Positions 10,582 to 21,300 of a DNA stretch of 64,000 nucleotides are shown here, piece after piece; the first letter of the stretch is position 1; each line of letters starts with the position of its first letter. Below the pieces are notes generated by a model. The model made no database searches. It saw nothing but the letters and a program-made list of their open reading frames with translations, and was not told where the DNA came from. The translations under genes and the position numbers were made by a program. The stretch is from Odontocerum albicorne (lineage: Eukaryota > Arthropoda > Insecta > Trichoptera > Odontoceridae): positions 27,979,847 to 28,043,846 of the forward strand of contig OX463859.1 in the NCBI GenBank assembly GCA_949825065.1, written 5' to 3'.

Positions 10582-11015
10582 AAAGCAAATATTACAGAAG
10601 AGCTGTTTGAAGTTCAACAGTAAGGTTTTTTTTTATTTCAAAATTATTTTTTTTAGATTTAGTTGTGATGAAACTATTTACGTAAATTAATATAATTCTT
10701 TAAATCAGAAAACATTAACACTTCAAATAGTTCTACTATAAAATTAACTTTTCTGACATACAATTTTAAATGTAGGAAGCATCTATTCGTATTCTTTACC
10801 CCTTTTCACCAGCCTAGTACCCTCCTTCCGCCTTCTTGCCTTCCAGCATCCCCCATGAAGCTTATACCACCACCAAGGGGGAATCACTGCGATAGAAAAA
10901 GGGATGATTAAGGTTCGGGAGGGGAGACAGGACGTGTGATATCCTGCTACTCAGAACAGCAGACAATTGAAAACTTATGATTTCTTAAATTTTCCATTTA
11001 ACATGTTCGTCGCCA

Positions 11016-11350
11016 CTGAAAGATAAAATTAAGAGCTCACGCATTCGTGGTAGCCTGGGAGTCACTGACATAAATAATAAGCGGGAAGAGCGACAGCTGA
11101 GATGGTACGGGCACATAAGACGGAGACAACCAGACCATACTGTAAATTAGGCAATGTCTGTGGATCATCCTCGACAGCCGTCCAGAGGAAGACCAAAGAA
11201 CTCTTGGATGACTCAATGCTCCAAAATCCTGCAGAAAAACGGCCTAGATGAAAGCGACACCCAGAACCGAAGAACATACAGCCTGAGAACGAGAAGTGCC
11301 GACCCCAACAGCCTACCTAAGCAATGAGTTGGGACAGTGCCAGGTAGAAG
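11016..11350 (+). mobile_element. 5'-truncated LINE insertion (family L1w), 13-bp TSD
   Basis: The interval matches 59446-59715 closely: TTAAGAGCTCACGCATTCGT, GTAGCCTGGGAGTC, GAGATGGTACGGGCACATAA. The frame corresponds to the reverse-transcriptase C-terminal RQLRWYGHIRR region. It is flanked by ATGTTCGTCGCCA at 11003-11015 and 11351-11363, a target site duplication. The 3' end is CAGTGCCAGGTAGAAG. This is a short 5'-truncated retrocopy typical of target-primed reverse transcription. Confidence 0.85.
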
Positions 11351-11499
11351 ATGTTCGTCGCCAGGGTTCTGGAATCGGAATCAGGAACTGAAGTAAATTG
11401 GTTTTTTTGCAGTCGGAGTCGGGAGATACTTTTCTAAATTCGAATTTTTAACATTTTTCAAAACTTATTGGCTACATAAATTACATTATGAACAATGTA

Positions 11500-12431
11500 C
11501 GAGGCATATCCAGAAACTAAGTGTACTGAATTTTTGTAGGTTACAATTTTTTTTATTTAAACAAAAAAATTACGTGGTTACTGTAGTACATATGTAAGCT
11601 ATTTTTCGACATAGTCGCCATTCCTCTCAATGCAGGTGGTGAAGTGGGGTATCAACTTTTTGATGCCTTCCTCGAAGTAGTTTCCCGCCAACCCCTCCGT
11701 CCACTTCTCCACCTCTTCCTTTACCTCCTCGTCGGTTGAAAACCTTTTTCCACCCATGTGCAGCTTCAGGGAGGTAAAGAGATAGTAATCTGAAGGTGCT
11801 AGGTCAGGGGAATGCGCGGGATGGTTCAGGACATCCCATTTAAACGAGGCAAGCAGTTCCGTCTGGCATTGTCGTGCAACAGGCAGACTCCCTTTGTCAG
11901 CATGCCTCTCCTCTTGTTCTGAATCGCCCTCCGCAATTTTTTTAGGGTCTCACAGTATCTTGCAGAGTTGATGGTCTCCCCTTGAGGCATATATTCGATT
12001 AAAATTATGCCTTGACAGTCCCAAAACACGGATGCCATGATTTTCTTGGCTGAAATTGTGGTTTTGAACTTTTTGGCGGAGGGTGAAGAGGTGTGACGCC
12101 ACTGTTGAGACTGCTTTTTGGTTTCAGGCGTGTAGTGTGCAACCCAAGTTTCATCTCCAGTAACGATGGAGCGGAGAAATTCATCTCCATGGAGTTTGCA
12201 GCGCCTCAAAAACTCTTGCCCGGCCTCCACTCGTTTCAACTTGGCGGGAGATGGGGTTGACATTTTTCACGAAACGTGTTGTCGCGTCGACACTTCTCAA
12301 CGTACTGACCTCGAACCGGTCTCGTTGCGGAGGGGAAGGGTCAGGCTACACGGAAGTGTAGCCAACATGTCGAAAATAAAATCCATCCGGTCATGAAAGC
12401 CTCAGTACACTAACTTTCTGGACACGCCTCG
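11500..12431 (-). mobile_element. mariner element, internally deleted, both ends present
   Basis: Inverted ends are CGAGGCATATCCAGAAACTA (left) and CGAGGCGTGTCCAGAAAGTT (right, reverse complement), each flanked by TA (11498-11499, 12432-12433). Both continue into AGTGTACTGA. Length is 932 bp against the usual ~1.3 kb because the N-terminal coding part is missing. TA duplication and the transposase remnant place it in the mariner family. Confidence 0.9.
11599..12263 (-). pseudogene. Broken mariner transposase
   Basis: DDE transposase of the mariner (DD34D) type. The first open part (about 145 aa) shows SIVTGDETWVAHY with the first catalytic Asp and CLLHDNAR with the second. Just after HDNAR a small deletion shifts the frame. 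The shifted frame continues through a PDLAPSDY-like segment and KLHMGGKRFSTDEEVKEEV to a GDYVEK-type end and TAG at 11599-11601. The N-terminal helix-turn-helix region is absent. The protein cannot be active, but the ends may still be substrates for an intact relative. Confidence 0.85.
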
Positions 12432-12600
12432 TATCATTAAGTACAAATAGCATGTACTATGATAAGGAATCCCGGTCGACATTATTTCCAAAAAACCCAA
12501 CATTTAAATAGTTACGCCACGTAATTAACGTCTCGAGTAGTAAGATATTAATGAAAATTTTAAAACATCATTTGTTCAGTTGGTAAAACATGTAACTATA

Positions 12601-12811
12601 GTTCGGAAATTCTAGGATGAGTCCTGTGACAGCTCACAAATTTGCCCCAATACAACCTTATGTAATGTAATTACCTAAATAACTTGATATTTATTAGAAT
12701 TGAGGCTTATATTAAAGTTGATAAAATAATTAAAATTACTGAACATCGTTACAAGGTTGTATTGGGGCAAATTTGTGAGTTGTCACAGGACTCATCCTAG
12801 AATTTCCTAAC
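12601..12811. mobile_element. Fold-back MITE related to the 6415 element
   Basis: Long inverted arms: GGAAATTCTAGGATGAGTCC then TGTGACA and ACAAATTTGCCCCAATACAA on the left, with the mirror image on the right. The loop AATAACTTGATATTTATTAG matches 6850-6870. It looks like a deletion derivative in which one end replaced the other. No coding content. Confidence 0.8.
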
Positions 12812-12907
12812 ATCGCCGATAAATTACTTAATTGTGTGGTATCATCAATAGATGTCATTGATAGTCCGAATCTTGACATAATCTGTGAATATTCGAGAAA
12901 TAATCAC

Positions 12908-12980
12908 TGCGCCCCAACCGCGGGGCCATACCCTATCTGACTCAGTATTTCATGGCCCCACAGTTGGGGTAGTACTCACG
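12908..12980. repeat. Imperfect GC-rich hairpin
   Basis: GCGCCCCAACCGCGGGGCCA pairs with TGGCCCCACAGTTGGGG about 30 bp away. It stands out as a GC-rich fold in AT-rich DNA. It may be part of a fold-back element; no ends were found. Confidence 0.6.
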
Positions 12981-13384
12981 AAGAGGTTAAGTATAATATA
13001 TGCTTAGTAATATATGTGCTATAATTGGAGTTAAAGTCACACATTTAAAATTTTTGGAGTAGGATTCGAAATTTTATTTGTCGACTCTACAACCCTGGTT
13101 CACGCAGTTGGGTTAACTGTGGGGTTAACTGAAACCGTCGATAAGGGGGATCACTGTACACTTAATTAGATTTTTTATTGCATCAGCTAAGACAATTGTA
13201 ATTCTTACTAACCAGAATCTTTTGAATGGTTAAAAAATAAAACGATAGTTAAATATATCAAAAAATTATATTTTCTCTTTGATAATATCAAGAACTTTGA
13301 AAATAAATACTAACACAAGCAAATATTTACTTATAACAACTAACATGCCCAACAATAAGATAATATTTCTAAAACTAATTAAAT

Positions 13385-13436
13385 TGAGATTTCATTTTAT
13401 CAATCATTTTATCAATCATTTTATCAATCATTTTAC
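13385..13436. repeat. Short tandem repeat, 12 bp
   Basis: ATCAATCATTTT is reiterated about four times. A small microsatellite-like array only. Confidence 0.75.
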
Positions 13437-13823
13437 AGATTTACATATCTTAATTTACAATACAATACAAGTCATGGAAGAAAAAAAGGAATGTTTCTGA
13501 ATTTACTATAAACAAAACGTATAAAATAATCATATAGAGGAGCCATAAAAACTTAAAGTATAACTGTCATGGCGAGATGTATTATATATGAACAAGAACG
13601 TGAAAAATATTAAATAATATTGTTATTTATTTAGTAAAACACTGTTTATTCCACTTAATATTATAGTATAACCCTACCGGTTTCTAGGTTTTCACCTCAT
13701 CATCAGGGGAGCACAAAAATAACTGAATTATGTTCAAACTGATACCGACAAAGACACGCATCTAACGGTAAAAATTTGAATTGGGGATTGTGGGTGGAGG
13801 AAGGCAGGAGATAGCTTCAGTAA

Positions 13824-14322
13824 GGCCTCGGCCACACAGGTAGGAGCCTCGCTTGATGCTTAGAGCTATGTTGCGAGTTAGGCGACATATCCTAGCGAAC
13901 CAACGTACCCCATACTATCGCAGTGGCTACACTGCACGCTTCGCGCCACGTTGCATGACGATTAGTCATCAAGTGAATCTCCTAGCGAAGACATGTTGGT
14001 TAATTTACAAGATGGCGGAAGTTTTAATGACAGCTGTGTATAAAAGGGAGCCTTTGTGGAACCCATCGAGCAAACTATAGAAAAATGTACCTGTAATAAA
14101 ATCACTTTGGAATGAAGTTGCACAGAAAGTAAATAAAGATGGTAAGTTATAATGAAAATGGTTAGTTTTGAGAGTGACATCGTGTATTGACTCAACCACT
14201 CCCAACTGTCAAATGAATTTGTACGTAGCACTTTGGTGTGGCCAGGCATGAAGTCACCTAGTATATGAGTCACGTAAAATCTAGCTTAGCATCTAATGAA
14301 GCATTTTGGTGTGGCCTCGGCC
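13824..14322 (+). mobile_element. PIF/Harbinger-type element, 499 bp, TAA TSD
   Basis: Ends are GGCCTCGGCCACAC (left) and GTGTGGCCTCGGCC (right), flanked by TAA at 13821-13823 and 14323-14325. A 3-bp TWA duplication and GGCC-type ends are characteristic of PIF/Harbinger. The interior keeps a broken MADF-like frame, the partner protein class of that superfamily. A second partial copy lies at 29310-29559. It is nested inside fold-back element D. Confidence 0.85.
14012..14152 (+). pseudogene. MADF/Myb-like protein fragment of the Harbinger element
   Basis: Reads MAEVLMTAVYKREPLWNPSS then KL, an in-frame TAG, and then KSLWNEVAQKVNKDG. The spacing AV...P.LW(N/D)...(~15)...W.E(V/I)A matches the start of a MADF domain, the DNA-binding helix set found in the second ORF of many Harbinger transposons. 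The stop codon and the missing C-terminal half make it a relic. The sequence after GATG is GTAAGT, which could be an old splice donor. Confidence 0.6.
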
Positions 14323-14632
14323 TAAGGGTTATACCGTTATATTAAGTGGAATAAACAGTATTTTATTAAACAAATTACAAAGTCTTTAAACCTCCACAGT
14401 GTTAACACCTTAACTTGAAATAATAAAAGGTTAAAAACTACATTAGTTTAACTATTTTATTATGTTTTGCTTTGTATGAGGAATAAATTTAATCATAAAT
14501 ATTGAGCTGTACTGAAAATAATTTCATATTTTTAGGTCCATTTCAAATTCTTTTTTTTTTTATTTAAATGTAATTTTATTCTATAATGTAGGCACTGTTT
14601 TATTACAATATCTTATGACATCTTTTAGACAA

Positions 14633-14790
14633 CTAAAATTCTATCATCCCAGAACTTTGCTTCTTTCTGAGTGAAAAACTGCTCCAAATGGTTTTTGCAG
14701 GCCTCCATAGAAGTAAAGTCCTTCCCCTTAAGAGGATTCTGCATAAAATGGAATAAGCGGTAATCAGAGAGTGCTGGTCTGGTCAATACG
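14633..14790 (-). pseudogene. mariner transposase C-terminal fragment
   Basis: The minus strand reads PALSDYRLFHFMQNPLKGKD then FTSMEACKNHLEQFF and AKFWDDRI. This is the region from the third catalytic Asp (SDY) to near the C-terminus in irritans-like mariners. There are no TIRs, and the N-terminal two thirds are gone. It lies about 590 bp beyond the 3' end of the peroxiredoxin coding sequence. Confidence 0.75.
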
Positions 14791-15378
14791 ACAGATGAGG
14801 TAGAAAATTCCAGCCCAGCTGTATAAATTTTTGCCGGTTCTACAAAAAGATGTGAAATCTGACGTTATCCTATTGACACCCTCCCTATGGGCTGATTCTA
14901 GACAATTGCTGCGAGCAGTATTTGTCGCAATTGAATGTCTTATTTTTTTCAAATAGATAGTCGAGTAGGACAGTACAGGGTTTGAACTGACGACCTTCCG
15001 CAAGGACCGATTATTCTATTAGTCTCTCAAATCACTGAGCATTTAACAAAAAAATCATAATTATGTTTTAGCAAAGGATACATTAAAAAGGAAAAAAATC
15101 ACTGTAAATAAATCTGTAGATAATAGAAAATCATTTTGAATTGAGTATTAAATTAATCTTCCTCTCTATAAATAAAGTAATGTTAAAATTAAAAGAAAAC
15201 AAATACTGAAAATTATTGTCAATAATGGAAATCTGGAAAATGATTGAAAAAAATAAACGCATATCTTATTACGTACACATAAATGTACCATCATTCACCA
15301 GCAACTTTGAGCCCATCTGATGCCTTTGAGACTTTAGTACGAGTATAAAGAGTGGTATGACTCGGGTATGAGTTTAAC

Positions 15379-18300
15379 TTAGCGATTAGCTTTCTTGAAG
15401 TAGTCCTTGCTGCCCACAGGATCTGGCTTTATTGTGTCGGCGTTCTTCTCAGGATGCCAGTTGGCTGGGCACACTGAAATAAATTAAGCACCAATAATTA
15501 GTTTCGGTAAATTATCGAAAACAACGGCAGTAAAAGTCCGTTAATTTAAAAAATTATATTTCGTAGTTTGTTTTTTTCTGCCATTTTCTAGGTCCCCAAA
15601 TCAACTTTTCGCGCTAAAAAAAGTCTACTGTTAATCGGAAAACCCTGTATTTTGTAATTCGTAATATTTTTTTTGTCAAATGTATTTTCCACCCGAATCA
15701 TGGATCCATGCGGTAGTCGGCCCTGGCAACGGCACGACCAGTGTATTAAAACTTTTATATCTAAAGATTCAATATCGAAATACCTGAATATTAACCTCTA
15801 GAGTATGGCTGTACGGCGAGTGAATTTTTACCTCAAGAGAGTACCGACGTACACGGAGCGTCGGATGTTTTTATTCCCGAATATATGAATTTATCCATAA
15901 AATGGACATGACTCAAATGTTTTTATCTATTCAATTATTTTGTATATGGCGGCCGCAATTACGTTATTTATATTACTTACAAAATCTATTTTTTATTTTA
16001 CTTACAAAATCTCACTCCCTTAGAGGTTAACCGGTTCACTGCCACGAGCGTGTTGACGCGCTCTCCGATTCAGTGCTCGCCAGGCCGGCCATACAAAATG
16101 AACGCGTAAGCGCGTTCTCCTTTGAGCTTGTCGCAAGCCAATATCAAATCCAATTGTAATAATTTATAAATTATAACACATAGTGTCATCTATTGGGATG
16201 GTCAAGAAATACTTAAATATTACAATTTACCGATATTATCAAAGTTACAGTCATCTTTCTAAAAGCTTTCACTGACGGTCAATACGTGTCTCTGATACAG
16301 GGTTACCGACTACATTTTTTTGTGACGTAATTGCGATAATTTATAATGACTTTGTTTGTAGTTTTTTTCAGTGGTTGATTTTTAACTTTTGTGCGTTATT
16401 TTAGTTCATTTTTCAAAGTATTTATTTACAAAGTGTGTTTTCATGTATTCTTCGGTTATTGGCGGTAGTTTTGCGACATAATACGACGTTTATATATACT
16501 TTTTACGGTTTTATTTTATAGTTTATTTACCTTTTGCACTTTATTATACATCATACAGATAATTTGTTGATTTTAGTTTACAAAGTATATTATATTCCGC
16601 TACATTTATAATTAAACTTGTTTTCTGTGTCAAGTTGTGACAACCCTGACATTTTGTGAATATTTAAACTGTGTTTTTCTGAGTGAACGGCAGCTCAAAC
16701 GCCCCACGGTGTATATATTTAGTAAATTTTCATAATATCCTTTATATCTGTATCCAAAAAATATAATTTTTTTAGGTTTTATTTTTGTCGAAAAAATCCC
16801 GGCCTGCTGGGTACGGCCATACTAATAACTTCCGCCACTTAAAGGGTTAAGCCCGTAAGTATGGGGTTTTAAGTGTTATTTTCATCTAAATTATTATGTA
16901 ATTTTTCCTTTGATTATTTCCCACCTATGAATAATAATTAATCAAAAACTTTGAATCATAGATTAAAATATCGTAATCAAGTGAGCGACCAAATGAAAAC
17001 CATTAATGCACTTATATTACAAGTGCAAACATAACCAAGTTAATCTATATAAACAAGTGACCATGTCAAAATTTAATAAGTGACAATATTTTTTAATTCG
17101 TATGGATTGGCTTGTCAAGAAAAATAGTACATTTTTTTTTATTTTACCTTTAAATGTTATTATGTCTCAATATTGCAGACAGGACTTTACTTGACTTAAA
17201 TGTTATTATGTCTCAATATTGCAGACAGGACTTTACTTGACTTAAATGTTATTATGTCTCAATATTGCAGACAGGACTTTACTTGACTTAAATGTTATTA
17301 TGTCTCAATATTGCACAAATATGTTGACAGGATTTTACTTGACTTAAATGTTATTATGTCTCAACATTGCAGAAATATGTTGACGGGACTTTACTTGACT
17401 TAGATCATTTTTACAATAATAAAAAATTGCCCACAACATTTCCAGCCGTGCAGGAAGTGCTGCGATAATTCAAATTGTTTTAGAAATGATCATGTAATTC
17501 GTAATTCAATTTTTTTTTGTAAAATTTTGTCCCCTGATTTTTTTATTAACGGATATTTACTGCAATATAATACATGAGCTATAATATCAAACTGATGTGT
17601 TAAGTAAAATGAAAAAGGGCGTATTTAGATGCCTATAGATAATCAAGAAAGTTTGGGGCTCTGTCCTCTGCCTAACCCAACAGGAAAATGGCATGGCATT
17701 CATTTTAAACCTAAGACAGGGAAAACCTGTACATAGCAATATTTTATATCTGTAGTTCGATACATATTTAAGAACAATAAATTATTTTCACAATACCACA
17801 GAAAAAATATTCTGAAGTTTCTGGAGAAAATGCTTCTGATGGTCTACCTTGACGACAGGCATCTTCAATAGGTTCTCTGACTATCTTAAACTGTTAACTC
17901 AATCGTTCACTGTGGAAATTGTCCACATGTAAACGTAATTTAATTTCTACCGGGCTTTCCCATCTTTTAAAAGATGGTTGATGACCGCTTGATCGTTGCT
18001 GACGGCTTGATCGTTGATGACCGCTTGATCGTTGCTGACGGCTTGATCGTTGATGACCGCTTGATCGTTGATGACCGACTGATCTTGATGAGCGCTTGAT
18101 ATTCAATTTTAAACATTTTAGTATACAATGAAACAATACATTTTCTATCAGCTCTTGACATACTACTGAGGATAGACTTGTATCAAATTTTAACTAATAA
18201 TATTAGTAAAAGGACAATTTATACAGCGTCATTCAGAGAGTAGACTCTACTCAAGGTGCTCCAGCTCGGACTCCAGCCCACTATTATTGACAGATGAAAA

Positions 18301-21300
18301 ATATTACAAAATAAATATAGATAAACTGAGTGTAAGGATAGGAATGCAGTAGCCACAACCATTAAATTAGATACTTCTCGCATCTACATATGTTTAGAAA
18401 AATATATTTAGTAAGAACTAACCGAGGGAAGATGAACAACAAAGAAACCTTTGTAATCTTCCGATATGTGATAGTAAGACATTCAGTTTTATATGTAGTG
18501 TGATAGTAAGACATTCAGTTTTATATGTAGTGTGATAGTAAGACATTCAGTTTTATATGTAATGTTCATATACTATCATCAATTTTGATTAGACCTCTCA
18601 AAAAAGGTTGTATTCAAGTGTTTCCCAAAGCTGCACACTCCTATATATCTTCAATACAAATTAATGAAAATAATTATGTGTCCCTCTTAGAAATTGACCT
18701 TTTCAAAAACAACATGCAACTACCTTCTCCGTGTTTATCAGCAAATTGAAAGGCCTTGATCAGTCTGAGAGTCTCATCCACTGATCTCCCCACGGGTAGG
18801 TCGTTCACAGTCATCTGTCGCAGGATGCCTTCCTTATCAATGATGAAGAGTCCTGCAAAATAAAATCGTTAAAATCTTAATTAAAAAATATTCAGACAGG
18901 CAATATACAACATATTTTTTTACAAAATTGTTAAAAAGCTGATTTTAGTTCTAATTTTTTCCACTCTAAATTTTTTTTTTTTTTAAATCTACTACTAGCA
19001 TTCCAAGAGAGAGCATTGAGATCTGTCAACTCAGTTATTCGAGTCAAACAAAGCTAGTAAGACCATGTTTTCCGACAAGGTTATTTTCCATTCCTTTAGT
19101 TCCAAACAGAATAAACCGTATTAACTGTTTCAAAGCCAAGACAAAATTATCAAAATAATTATCTGCACCGCACAGGTCCAGAACGGTTATATTCACGTTC
19201 ATATTGTTTATGTACATTTTACCAATTTGACATATTGGGTGTACAAATTAGTTCGGTCCGTTTTTTTTTTTGTTCAAAAGTGCATTTATTTCTAAATAAA
19301 ATGAATGAACAGATCAATTAAAGTATTGTCCATTGCTGGCTACTACTTTTTCCCATCTCTCAGGCAATTTTCGAATTCCATCTCGAAAAAATGACTCGTC
19401 TTTTGAGGCGATCTAAGTTTGGAGCCAATTTTCGGTTTCTACGAAAGAAGTGAACCGGTGACCTGCCAAATCGTGCTGCATCCTTCGGAACAACCAGTAA
19501 TCAGAAGGAGCAATGTCCGGGGAATACGGCGGGTGCGGTAAAACATCCCATTTGAGAGTTTCCAAATATTTTTTAATGACTTTTGCGACATGAGGCCGAG
19601 CGTTGTCATGAAGAAGAATAACTTTATCATGTCTTTGCTCGTATTCCGGCCGTTTTTCTCGCAATGCACGGCTCAAACTAATTAATTGTAGCCGATACCG
19701 ATCGCCGGTAATGGAATCGCCAGGTTTCAGCACCTCATAGTAAACAACACCCCTTTGGTCCCACCAGATACAGAGCATGATCTTCGAACCATGTATGTTC
19801 GGTTTTGGTGTTGATGTTGAGGTCGATGGCAACGATTGACCGCGCTTAGCGTAGTATTTTTTCTTCTTGGGGTTGTCGTAGAATATCCACTTCTCATCTC
19901 CAGTTACAATCCGATGCAAAAAATCTTTTCTTTGTTGCCTTTGAATCGTAACATTTCAACATTTGGATGTTTTAAATTGAACGGATGTCCTGGTGCATTG
20001 TCCAGTATCAATCATATTTTAAAATCAAGATTCTTTTTCCTCATACTCGTATAAGTGTCTGCATCAGGTATAAAACATTTGTGAAACCAATCTTTAAAAA
20101 TAATAACTGTGGTCCGAGCCTTTTTATTTGCTCTCCAATAAACAGACAAATTCCTTTTGTCATATCCTTTCAGTGCTCGGGGGTTTAAAGACCGATTAAC
20201 AATCCAGAAATAGTCGGAAGAATTAGAACATAAGAGTAAACATATTCTTTCTTTCGCCACCTTGAATCTCTTCGCATGTTTTTCGCTTTTTGACATGTAG
20301 GTTTGATGAGGCATCTTTTTTCCAGTACAATCCCGTTTCATCCGCATTGAATATCTGGTCTGGTGTGTAGCCCTTATTTTTTATAATTTCAGCCAATTCT
20401 GGAGTAAACTTTTGGCAGATTCCATGTCAGCTGACGCAATAAATTCGAGAAAAAATTGCGCCAGGATTAGTCATGGCGCCTCAGATCGCGTCATGACTAA
20501 TCCTGACGCGATCTATGGGTGTACCAAATCAAACATGTTAATTAAATTTTTTTTTTTTTTTGAACCGTGTTATATAAAGCGTGTTGTCCAAAATAAGCCA
20601 CAATGCATCAACCGTGTTATATCAAAACCGTGTTGTATAAACCCGTGATATACGAGGCCTAGGTGTACAAGATAAACACATATTTGTAGTGCCGAGAGTT
20701 TTATGGACGGAATAAATAACAAATATCTTTATTTTGGAAGAACATCTCAGAGAAGTTTTCAAGATAATGTACTTAAAGCATTCTTTAGTTTTTCGGTCAC
20801 TTTTCACGGAATGAGAGCATAGAGAAACTAATGGTTACTGGCAAAATGCAGGGTCACAGGAGCAGAAGTAGATCACTTAGCACTAGAGCGACCAAGTGAA
20901 GAGTACTAAAGGTGTGCTTTTGTCACAGGATCTTTGGAACATCGAGAGGACTGGAGAAGAATGTTCACAATATACAGCAATTTTAGCGTGGGTCATGTTC
21001 CCCAGTATTTAAATGACAAGAAACCAATTTATCATTTTAAAATTTTGAACAAGCAATTTTTGTACAAAGACCAAATGCTAGAAAAAATGTTTTGCATGAG
21101 ATGGATGCAGCTGTGTATTTGGCATCATTATTCAGCCGAATAGTTAAATTTGGCATACTCACACCATCAAGCTCTATAATTCAGTAAATCCTCACCTCTC
21201 AGCGCTACTCCTTCATTTTCAATAAGGACATCATAGTTACGAGCAGTTTCCTTTGTGAAGTCTGCTAGTAGGGGAATTTTTAAGTTACCAACTCCACCAT

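Larger units (their letters stand above)
11364..12530. repeat. Repeat X, copy 2, split by a mariner
   Basis: Left part 11364-11497 (GTCGGAGTCGGGAGATACTT, AAAACTTATTGGCTACATAA) and right part 12434-12530 (GCATGTACTATGATAAGG, GTCGACATTATTT) align with 393-640. The mariner lies exactly where the reference copy reads AACTATGTGCCATC. Confidence 0.7.
13620..14410. mobile_element. Fold-back element D, interrupted copy
   Basis: The left arm (13620-13820) has TATAACCCTACCGGTTTC and CTCATCATCAGGGGAGCACA. The right arm (14326-14410) has GGGTTATACCGTTATATTAA + GTGGAATAAACAG and TTAAACCTCCACAGTG. The two arms are separated by the TAA-flanked insertion at 13824-14322. Removing it restores an inverted-repeat element like those at 9735 and 58425. 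Confidence 0.75.

Noticed and set aside
14764..15003. 79-codon minus-strand frame near the mariner fragment
   Set aside because: Only the portion overlapping 14633-14790 in another frame resembles mariner; this frame has no recognised homology.
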